Positions 1-5,409 of a DNA stretch of 12,455 nt are shown piece after piece (position 1 is the first letter of the stretch; the number at the start of each line of letters is the position of its first letter). The notes beneath the pieces were generated by a model. It worked only from the letters and a program-made list of their open reading frames with translations, made no database searches and was not told the origin of the DNA. Made by a program: the position numbers and the translations under genes. Location of the stretch: contig CADCQR010000095.1 in assembly GCA_902803685.1 (NCBI GenBank), forward strand, positions 1 through 12,455, read 5' to 3'. Source of the DNA: an uncultured Erysipelotrichaceae bacterium. GTDB taxonomy: Bacteria; Bacillota_I; Bacilli_A; RF39; UBA660.

Positions 1-35
1 GTGTAATCATTTTATGATAATGTCATGTTATATCA

Positions 36-54
36 TTTTTTGAAAATGTCAGTA
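36..54. repeat. Left subterminal inverted repeat of the IS
   Basis: This stretch is the exact reverse complement of 1562-1580 (19 of 19 bases). It contains GAAAATGTCAGTA, the fullest form of the repeated transposase-end motif. It also overlaps the region between the -35 and -10 elements of the transposase promoter, so transposase bound here could repress its own gene; that last point is inference. Confidence 0.7.
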
Positions 55-59
55 TGTAG

Positions 60-65
60 TATAAT
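60..65 (+). promoter_or_regulatory. Transposase -10 box
   Basis: TATAAT at 60-65 is a consensus sigma-A -10 element. A TTGAAA lies upstream but only 14 bases away, so the -35 is poor or is the T-rich run before it. Transcription from here would begin near base 72, which excludes the ATG at 66 as start and fits the ATG at 93 behind AAAGGAG. Confidence 0.5.
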
Positions 66-92
66 ATGCTCCTTGAGAAAGGAGTAATTAAT

Positions 93-1433
93 ATGAATAA
101 TGAAAGGATTATATTAACTATGAAAGAACAAAGATTAAATGACATTATGGTGAAACTTATTTCAAAAGAAATGTCTATGAATGAAGTCATAAGATTAACT
201 GGATTATCGGAAAGACAATTATATCGAAAGAAAAAATCTTATCTTAAAAACGGAATAAATTCTATTCCACATAAATCTAGAGGTAAACCTAATGGAAAGG
301 GGTATTCACAAGAATTAAAAGATGAAATAGTAAGACTTTATATCGAAGAATATAATGGCTGGAATTTTTATCACTTCAATGATGCTTTAGAAGATTTTCA
401 TAACATTAAAGTTTCTGATTCTTTTATTTATGTCCTTTTAACTTCTAAAGGTATTGAATCCCCTCATAAATATAAAGTTAAAAAGAAAGATACACATCCT
501 CCTAGAGACAGACGAGAAAACGCTGGAGAATTGATTCAAGTAGATGCTTCCAAGCATAAATGGTTTTATGGAGATTCTAATTACTATTATCTTCATGGTG
601 GTATTGATGATTCTACAGGAAATGTTACATCTTGTTTCTTTCAAAAAGAAGAAACAACTTTTGGATATCAAATGATTTTAAAGGAAACTATCGAGAATTA
701 TGGTATCCCAGAATGCTTATATACAGACTATAGAACAGTATTTAAATCTACAAAAAAGGAATTAACATTAGAAGAAGAATTAGAAGGAAAACAAATAAAA
801 AATACCCGTTTTGCAAATATGTTAGATCATATAGGAACGGATATTATTTCTACTATGAGTCCCTGTGCAAAAGGACGCATTGAACGTTTATGGAGAACTT
901 TTCAAGATCGTTTGTATAATGAACTAAAAAAGAAAAGTATCCATACAATCGAAGAAGCAAATCAATACTTAAAAGAAGTATTCATTCCAAAATACAATGC
1001 AAGATTTGCTCTTCCTATTGATAATACCAAAAATCATTTCATAAGTCCACAAAAAGATTTTGATTATAATACAGAATTGGCTATTTGGAGTGAGCATAAA
1101 ATATATCATAATTCCTACTTAAAATATGATAAACAATATCACATTATTTTAGATAATAATCAAAAAGTATACATCCCAACTTCTAAAAAAGTGAAAGTAT
1201 ATAAATTTCTAGATGGAACTGAACATATTTTATATAATGATAAATTTTATGAATTAAAAACAGTTAAAGAATATCAAACTCAAATATCTAAGCCTGTAGT
1301 GATATCACTTAAATCGAAAGAAGAAATCAACAAATCAAAAGCACACAAACCAATCAACTCTCCTTGGAGTAAAGGTTTACCACCTGTTGTATCACATAAA
1401 TCTATGTATTATGCAGTTACTCATGGATGTTAG
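93..1433 (+). CDS. IS1202-type (ISNCY group) DDE transposase
   Basis: This 446-aa protein cuts and joins the ends of the surrounding IS. The N-terminus (about residues 5-60) holds a helix-turn-helix with the NEVIRLTGLSERQLYRKKK pattern. The catalytic core follows: first Asp in QVDASKHKWF, second Asp in LYTDYRTVF, and Glu in GRIERLWRTFQDRL, then the ARFALPID stretch typical of IS1202-like enzymes, and a basic C-terminal tail. All three catalytic residues are present and the frame is intact, so the element may be active. The ATG at 93 is chosen because AAAGGAG sits about 8 bases before it; an upstream in-frame ATG at 66 has no ribosome binding site and lies before the expected transcript start. 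The stop codon TAG is inside a hairpin (1431-1471). Family assignment is from recognised sequence pattern, not a database search. Confidence 0.88.
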   Translation: MNNERIILTMKEQRLNDIMVKLISKEMSMNEVIRLTGLSERQLYRKKKSYLKNGINSIPHKSRGKPNGKGYSQELKDEIVRLYIEEYNGWNFYHFNDALEDFHNIKVSDSFIYVLLTSKGIESPHKYKVKKKDTHPPRDRRENAGELIQVDASKHKWFYGDSNYYYLHGGIDDSTGNVTSCFFQKEETTFGYQMILKETIENYGIPECLYTDYRTVFKSTKKELTLEEELEGKQIKNTRFANMLDHIGTDIISTMSPCAKGRIERLWRTFQDRLYNELKKKSIHTIEEANQYLKEVFIPKYNARFALPIDNTKNHFISPQKDFDYNTELAIWSEHKIYHNSYLKYDKQYHIILDNNQKVYIPTSKKVKVYKFLDGTEHILYNDKFYELKTVKEYQTQISKPVVISLKSKEEINKSKAHKPINSPWSKGLPPVVSHKSMYYAVTHGC

Positions 1434-1471
1434 TCAAGAGTGCCAAAGGCATTCATCTTGACTCTTGACTA
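1431..1471 (+). terminator. Hairpin overlapping the transposase stop codon, with an alternative fold
   Basis: TAGTCAAGAGT (1431-1441) and ACTCTTGACTA (1461-1471) are perfect 11-base complements; the first three bases are the transposase stop codon. A second fold is possible, AGTCAAGA (1432-1439) with TCTTGACT (1456-1463), closed inside by TGCC/GGCA. No T-run follows, so it is not a standard intrinsic terminator; it may block read-through from neighbours or protect the mRNA end. Confidence 0.5.
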
Positions 1472-1491
1472 ACAAATAAGAGTACAATATT

Positions 1492-1523
1492 ATAACATCA
1501 AAAGGACATCCTTTTGATGTTAT
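1492..1523 (+). terminator. Perfect 14-bp hairpin downstream of the transposase
   Basis: ATAACATCAAAAGG (1492-1505), loop ACAT, then CCTTTTGATGTTAT (1510-1523): a perfect 14-bp stem with a four-base loop. It lies between the transposase gene and the IS right end. The trailing sequence is A-rich on the plus strand, so termination may be weak; the fold itself is unambiguous. Confidence 0.6.
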
Positions 1524-1536
1524 CTAAAAAACACTC

Positions 1537-1594
1537 TACTGACATTTTTACAAAATGATTTTACTGACATTTTCAAAAAAATTTGACATTTTAC
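1537..1594. repeat. Right end of the IS: three direct copies of a TGACATTTT motif
   Basis: Copies begin at 1537 (TACTGACATTTTTA), 1562 (TACTGACATTTTC) and 1583 (TTGACATTTTAC), roughly 21-25 bases apart. The middle copy is the inverted partner of 36-54. Repeated motifs at IS ends are usually transposase binding sites; the outermost copy probably marks the right terminus. Exact cleavage positions cannot be set from one copy. Confidence 0.65.
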
Positions 1595-1599
1595 TATAC

Positions 1600-1995
1600 T
1601 TGATATCATTACTAATTCTAATTCAAATAAAGTGGTTAAATTCTTTGATAATTTAGAAGATAAGATTGGAACAAATAATTTTACCCAATTAATCCCAGTA
1701 ATTTTAACTGATAGAAATCCTTGTTTTACAGATATAGAAGATATTTGCTTTTCTAAAATTACTGACGAAGAAAGATGTAAATTATTTTTTTTGTAATCCA
1801 TATGTGTCTAATCAAAAAACTAATATTGAAAATTTAAGTAAACAAATCAGAAAATTCTTTCCAAAATGAAAATCAGTAGATTATTTATCAAAACAAGATG
1901 TATTTAATAAAACTATTACATCGCTTAATACACCAATTAAATCATTAGATGGAAATACACCTACCGATGCATTTAAAGTTGTATATGAGAGGATT
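1600..1995 (+). pseudogene. Decayed IS30-type transposase, C-terminal remnant
   Basis: Read in two plus frames, this stretch encodes the second half of an IS30-type DDE transposase. The first segment reads FTQLIPVILTDRNPCF, where working members have an ILTDNGSEF-like motif with the second catalytic Asp. After an eight-T run (1785-1792) the frame shifts, and the second reads FFCNPYVSNQKTNIEN, matching the YCDP..S.QK..iEnnHe pattern with the catalytic Glu. A TGA (1867-1869) follows FFPK where Gly is expected (PKG). The rest reads NTPIKSLDGNTPTDAF, like the family's INs..R..LngktPye.f end. The N-terminus with the HTH and first Asp is missing; the remnant starts just where the neighbouring IS ends. 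Frameshift, stop and lost motif residues make it inactive. Confidence 0.75.
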
Positions 1996-2013
1996 TGTTT
2001 TACAAGATCTTTG

Positions 2014-2063
2014 ATGTTGTCAATGACGAACGTAAGTGAATTCATTTTAATCATTGACAACAT
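2014..2063. repeat. 13-bp perfect inverted repeat with 24-base loop
   Basis: ATGTTGTCAATGA (2014-2026) and TCATTGACAACAT (2051-2063) are exact complements. The loop contains the palindrome TGAATTCA. No T-run follows on either strand. It sits just past the end of the IS30-like remnant, so it may be the remnant's terminal hairpin or a scar. The stretch 2064-2190 beyond it holds no gene that I can see, only an AT-only hairpin (2086-2110). Confidence 0.45.
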
Positions 2064-2190
2064 AAATAATAATTAAAATATTAATACAAATAAAGTTCAT
2101 TTTTATTTGTTACTAAAATAATAATTATCTGCATAGAAGCAAAAACGGAAATAAGTTTAAAAATGCATACTTTTTATAGGTATAAAATGA

Positions 2191-3102
2191 TTATATTTTT
2201 CCTCTAGATATGGTAGAAATATTTTTCCCATTAACTTCTAACATTACCATATCAACATCATAGTTATCAAAAACGGAATAACTTATACAATACAAAACTT
2301 CTTCCAACACTTCATCGTTACTATCAAATAAAAAGTTATTAAAATTTAAAATCATTGTATCATTATCTTCACGGCTACTAATGAGTTCGATATTACTATT
2401 AACTAAACTAACTAAATTATTTGAAGTACTAGTCTTCATCTCATCAACAACAATATTTATCTTTTCTCTAGAATCGTTTAGGTACTTGGTAACAGGAACA
2501 TAATACATCTCATCATTATCATTAAGTAGATAATAGATTACAACTTTAGTAATATTATCTCGGCTAGTAATAAATGTCTCACGATTAATATCTATATTAT
2601 TATTAATTATTTTTGGATAACCATCTATGTAGTCACCATCAACTAATATAGTAATCCCCTTAATATTTTCTAAATCATAAATACTATGTACTATCGAAGT
2701 AACCGTTAAATCAATATTTTTTACGTTTAAAAAAGCCTTATTGAAATCTAATGTAACAAAGCTTTCATCAACTTTCACTTCATAACTACAATTTTTGGGT
2801 ATTAAACCTGCTAAATTAGATGAATATTTTGTATTATCATTTATTTTTAAATAACCTAGTATTTTTTTTATAATTTCTTCACTATCATTGCCATCAAGAA
2901 ATACTTTCTTTCTTACTAAATAATTATTTTTATTAAGTAAATAAACGGAATGATTAGTTAGCCCAGTAATATCTTCTAACTCCAAATTCACTTTTAAAGA
3001 TTTATCATCTGAACAAATATTAGTTATTGTACTAATCGTTATTAGTATAAATAAGGATAATGTAGTTATAAATATTTTTCTAATAGCCTGTCTTCTAATC
3101 AT
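2191..3102 (-). CDS. gerM: Sporulation protein GerM (two GerMN domains)
   Basis: This 303-aa protein resembles GerM. In Bacillus subtilis GerM is made in the mother cell and is needed to place and stabilise the SpoIIIAH-SpoIIQ complex that bridges mother cell and forespore. Residues 10-29 form a hydrophobic export or anchor segment after a basic start. Cys30 follows as in lipoproteins, but the preceding TNI is not a standard lipobox, so lipidation is doubtful. Two GerMN-like repeats follow, about 50-165 (VYLLNKNNYLVRKKVFL, then a LDFNKAFLNV strand) and about 185-295 (VVIYYLLNDNDEMYYVPV, then MILNFNNFLF). AGGTGA lies four bases before the ATG. A sigma-E-like box precedes it, and gerE lies directly upstream. 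In B. subtilis gerE and gerM are also near neighbours, from memory of that genome. No clear terminator was found after it. Confidence 0.85.
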   Translation of the reverse strand: MIRRQAIRKIFITTLSLFILITISTITNICSDDKSLKVNLELEDITGLTNHSVYLLNKNNYLVRKKVFLDGNDSEEIIKKILGYLKINDNTKYSSNLAGLIPKNCSYEVKVDESFVTLDFNKAFLNVKNIDLTVTSIVHSIYDLENIKGITILVDGDYIDGYPKIINNNIDINRETFITSRDNITKVVIYYLLNDNDEMYYVPVTKYLNDSREKINIVVDEMKTSTSNNLVSLVNSNIELISSREDNDTMILNFNNFLFDSNDEVLEEVLYCISYSVFDNYDVDMVMLEVNGKNISTISRGKI

Positions 3103-3117
3103 TAAATCACCTAATAA

Positions 3118-3142
3118 ATTATATGAAAAAAAGCGTACATTA
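3118..3142 (-). promoter_or_regulatory. Putative sigma-E-like promoter of gerM
   Basis: On the minus strand CATATAAT (3125-3118) fits the sigma-E -10 pattern CATAyAnT and also contains TATAAT. GTATAAT lies 13 bases upstream and resembles the sigma-E -35. B. subtilis gerM belongs to the sigma-E regulon, which fits. Against it: the predicted transcript start falls at the AGGTGA ribosome binding site (3112-3107), leaving almost no leader. The -35 lies inside the gerE terminator hairpin. Confidence 0.4.
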
Positions 3143-3149
3143 TACGCTT
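3124..3149 (-). terminator. Intrinsic terminator after gerE
   Basis: AAGCGTA, loop TAATG and TACGCTT (minus strand, 3149-3131) form a perfect 7-bp stem followed by a T-run. The 5' arm overlaps the gerE stop codon. It should separate gerE transcripts from gerM, although read-through is possible. Confidence 0.7.
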
Positions 3150-3354
3150 ATAAAGAAAATTCATCGAGTTTTATTAGTTCAATTAATGCTCCACTTCTAC
3201 TATTAGTACCAAGTTTTTGAATAACATTACTTATGTGATTTCTAACTGTCTTTTCACTTATCGATAACAGCATAGCAATATCTGCCGTAGTATAGTCATT
3301 AATTAAGTATGAAAATATTTCTTTTTCCCTATTAGTTAAAATAGACTTAGTCAT
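3148..3354 (-). CDS. gerE: Late sporulation transcription factor GerE (LuxR-type HTH)
   Basis: This 68-aa protein consists almost only of a LuxR/GerE DNA-binding domain. It starts LTNREKEIFSYL, has a helix-turn-helix at about residues 22-49 with the hallmark SEKTVRNHISNVIQKLG, and ends ALIELIKLDEFSL. B. subtilis GerE (about 74 aa) has the same stand-alone form and nearly the same recognition helix. There it is the last mother-cell regulator, acting with sigma-K on coat and germination genes. The lack of any receiver domain and the neighbours spoIIIAH and gerM favour true GerE over a generic LuxR fragment. AGGTGA is placed four bases before the ATG. A CATAnnnTA box lies upstream, and a terminator overlaps the stop codon. 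Confidence 0.9.
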   Translation of the reverse strand: MTKSILTNREKEIFSYLINDYTTADIAMLLSISEKTVRNHISNVIQKLGTNSRSGALIELIKLDEFSL

Positions 3355-3368
3355 TAAATCACCTATAA

Positions 3369-3395
3369 TATAGTATGATTAAACAAACAAATGGT
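3369..3395 (-). promoter_or_regulatory. Putative sigma-K-like promoter of gerE
   Basis: CATACTATA (minus strand, 3377-3369) matches the sigma-K -10 pattern CATAnnnTA. An AC dinucleotide (3395-3394) lies 16 bases upstream, the spacing reported for sigma-K -35 elements. B. subtilis gerE is sigma-K dependent. The box is only five bases from AGGTGA, so the leader would be very short; short AT-rich matches also arise by chance. Confidence 0.4.
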
Positions 3396-3396
3396 A

Positions 3397-3897
3397 CTAA
3401 TTCTTTTGAAATTTAACGGTAATATATTTTTTTTCTTCAAAATTACTTTGAATTAACCGCATAACTTTATTAGCTAGTGTCTCATCATGTTCAGGAGAAA
3501 TACATACACAGTTAATATTATTATTATCAATTTTTACAAAACAATCTAATTTTAATTCATTCTTAAGTTTTAACTCATTTTCCTCTTCTAATGATTCGAT
3601 TTCATTTAAATACTTAAGTTTTTCATAGGCATCGTTCTTCTCTTGACTGGAACTATCGCTAGTCAATTGTTTCTGCAATATTGTCATTTCTTCTTGCCGT
3701 TCTTCCTGAAGGTTAACTCTCAGCGCAACCAAGGAAGACGCTTCTTCAATTTTTTCTACAATTTTATCATTACTATCAGTTTTCTTTGAAGTACTTATAT
3801 TACTAAGTAAATCATTTGGCATAGTCACATAATAAACTGATAAAAATACTATTATAGATAATAACATCAAATACCATAAATTTTTTTTACTTATCAT
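3397..3897 (-). CDS. spoIIIAH: Stage III sporulation protein AH (SpoIIIAH)
   Basis: This 166-aa protein resembles SpoIIIAH, the mother-cell membrane protein whose outer domain binds forespore SpoIIQ to form the channel across the two forespore membranes. Residues 6-26 are the transmembrane segment, including the family hallmark FLSVYYVT. A charged coiled-coil stretch with LVALRVNLQEERQEE and the EKNDAYEKLKYLNEIE pattern follows (about 50-115). The C-terminal part (about 118-166) is the EscJ/YscJ-like ring-building domain, with CFVKIDNNNINCVCIS and NKVMRLIQSNF. It is somewhat shorter than the B. subtilis protein (about 218 aa), mainly in the linker. Unlike Bacillus, it is not preceded by spoIIIAG; a 482-aa unknown gene sits upstream across a 50-base gap. 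AGGTGAAGG precedes the ATG closely, and CATATACT lies upstream of that. Confidence 0.88.
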   Translation of the reverse strand: MISKKNLWYLMLLSIIVFLSVYYVTMPNDLLSNISTSKKTDSNDKIVEKIEEASSLVALRVNLQEERQEEMTILQKQLTSDSSSQEKNDAYEKLKYLNEIESLEEENELKLKNELKLDCFVKIDNNNINCVCISPEHDETLANKVMRLIQSNFEEKKYITVKFQKN

Positions 3898-3913
3898 GCC
3901 TTCACCTCAAGAA

Positions 3914-3921
3914 AGTATATG
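3914..3921 (-). promoter_or_regulatory. Putative sigma-E-like -10 box before spoIIIAH
   Basis: CATATACT on the minus strand fits the sigma-E -10 pattern CATAyAnT and lies six bases before AGGTGA. No convincing -35 is seen at the right distance. It is listed because gerE and gerM have the same arrangement. The other four gene starts in the cluster lack it. Confidence 0.3.
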
Positions 3922-3947
3922 AGAAGTATTTACTATTAGAACATAAT

Positions 3948-5396
3948 TTATATGGAATTTACCAATTTCTTAGCCTCATTGGACAACCCATCTGTCATAT
4001 TGTTGACATAATTGTTTATTGAATAATTTAAATGAGTTAGTGGTATTTGATTAACAAGGTTTACCAAATTATCCAGACTTTCTTCTTTACATTCAAACGC
4101 CTTCTGTAAAACATCAGAATGTTCCAAAGAAATAGGTAATCTCTTAGCCCCGTCAGCATTACTATTAATAAAAGAAATTGCTGTTAAAATCAAATCATTT
4201 ACTTGCCCTAGTGAATAATCATCGATTTGTTGCGGATCCAAGTTTTCTCCATTCAATAGCGCATCTTTAGAAAAAACTTCCTTAGTACCACTTCTGCTAG
4301 TATAATTAAATGTTAAAGATCCATATCTTGGTAATAGTCTTAAACAATATTGTCCCTTAATATTACCATTTGATTTATGAAAATTAAAATTAACATAACA
4401 TTTTTCAATACCATCATCAGCAGTGGTTCGTAATTCAAGAGTAACTGACGTATTATCAATAATCGGTGTATGATATCTCAATACTTTCTCGCCACTATGC
4501 TTAAAGCATTCGATGTTTCCGGACTTTAGAGATAAAAAATCATCATCATTTTCATACTTAATTTTATTATAATTATCCTCCAACATAAAAAAATCATTTT
4601 GTAAATAATAACGAGCTTCATAATCACGCCTTCCAATATGAGGATTTATTTTTATATACTTAACTTTACCATCTCTATAAAAACTATAAGTACTTGAGGT
4701 ATCGTCTTTATTTTTAGTAACAATACAATATGGATTTATTCTAAATAGAAAATCATTTAAAGAAATACTACCAGTTAAAATTCCATCAATTAAGTCCTTA
4801 TCAAAAATACCATGAAGATTATTATTATAATAGGACAAATCTCTTTTAAAATGAATAGATGCATTAGCAAGAAAGGTCTCCAAATCAGAAATTTCATCGA
4901 TTAATTTTGGAGCAGCAACCGAATTTTTTTGGTTGGAGAAAACGTATGTTACTAAGCCATCTGGATATTCGATTCTATCATATTGACAATCCTCTTTTGA
5001 TAAATCTATATCATTATTAATTTTGATTTCAATGCTATCTTTGTCATAATGTACTGCTCCTAATGTAGATACAATTCTATTAGTAATATCTAGGATTGTG
5101 TCACTAGAGCATTTATCATTTATTTGTATAATCAATTGCAAGCTATCTGTATCAAGCTGCCTATCTACAACAACTGCCCCCACTGGTTGAGAGTCCTCTC
5201 TAAATATCATATAACATTGATAGCCATCATCATCCGTACTAAGATTAGGACACTGCTCTACTAAATCGGCCAGTTCGTAATTCATTTCTCGCAACTTTGA
5301 TAATTGTTTTGCATACATTGGATTATATTTTACCAAGCTGTAATGCCAAAGTTCTCCTCCATGAACATCATTTAAACCAACGCTTCTATATTTCAT
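3948..5396 (-). CDS. Protein of unknown function, possible N-terminal GNAT-like fold
   Basis: I do not recognise this 482-aa protein. It has no signal peptide or membrane segment, so it should be cytoplasmic. Residues 1-160 alternate helices and strands in a way that recalls GNAT acyltransferases. CYMIFREDSQPVGAVVVD (about 62-79) looks like the central strands, and a strand-rich stretch follows up to VTYVFSNQ, but no clear acetyl-CoA loop (Q/RxxGxG/A) is visible. Residues 165-440 are rich in Asn, Asp, Tyr and aromatic strands and look beta-rich. The last 40 residues are helical, with Asn-rich NYSINNYVNNM. AGGAGG lies six bases before the ATG, 13 bases after the PLP-enzyme gene, so it is probably in that operon. 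Its position next to spoIIIAH hints at a sporulation role, but nothing in the protein proves it. Confidence 0.6.
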   Translation of the reverse strand: MKYRSVGLNDVHGGELWHYSLVKYNPMYAKQLSKLREMNYELADLVEQCPNLSTDDDGYQCYMIFREDSQPVGAVVVDRQLDTDSLQLIIQINDKCSSDTILDITNRIVSTLGAVHYDKDSIEIKINNDIDLSKEDCQYDRIEYPDGLVTYVFSNQKNSVAAPKLIDEISDLETFLANASIHFKRDLSYYNNNLHGIFDKDLIDGILTGSISLNDFLFRINPYCIVTKNKDDTSSTYSFYRDGKVKYIKINPHIGRRDYEARYYLQNDFFMLEDNYNKIKYENDDDFLSLKSGNIECFKHSGEKVLRYHTPIIDNTSVTLELRTTADDGIEKCYVNFNFHKSNGNIKGQYCLRLLPRYGSLTFNYTSRSGTKEVFSKDALLNGENLDPQQIDDYSLGQVNDLILTAISFINSNADGAKRLPISLEHSDVLQKAFECKEESLDNLVNLVNQIPLTHLNYSINNYVNNMTDGLSNEAKKLVNSI

Positions 5397-5409
5397 AGTA
5401 AGCCTCCTA

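Larger units (their letters stand above)
1..1594 (+). mobile_element. IS1202-type (ISNCY group) insertion sequence, left end probably cut by the window edge
   Basis: One transposase gene lies between ends full of a repeated TGACATTTT-like motif. TACTGACATTTTCAAAAAA at 1562-1580 is a perfect 19-base inverted match to 36-54. Outside and inside it lie related copies at 1583-1594 and 1537-1550, and at 19-25 on the left. AATCATTTT at 5-13 matches AAAATGATT at 1552-1560 in inverted orientation. When the two ends are aligned through this second match, the outermost right-end repeats (1562-1594) have no partner inside the window, so the true left terminus probably lies before base 1. The right border near 1594 is inferred from the last repeat and from where the next coding remnant begins. 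The target-site duplication cannot be seen. Family assignment rests on the transposase. Confidence 0.75.

Noticed and set aside
66..92. Upstream ATG that would add nine residues to the transposase
   Set aside because: It has no ribosome binding site and lies one base after the -10 box, before the expected transcript start. The ATG at 93 follows AAAGGAG.
1867..1869. TGA read as an amino acid (code reassignment), since Gly is expected after FFPK
   Set aside because: The same remnant also has a frameshift and lacks its N-terminus, and no intact gene in the window needs TGA as sense; Trp is always TGG.
1520..2063. Minus-strand open frames of 93 and 60 codons over the region after the IS
   Set aside because: They lie opposite the IS30-like remnant, have no ribosome binding site and show no recognisable protein pattern.
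2086..2110. Possible terminator ACAAATAAA/TTTATTTGT
   Set aside because: The stem has almost only A-T pairs and no T-run on the gerM strand, so it is expected by chance in such AT-rich DNA.
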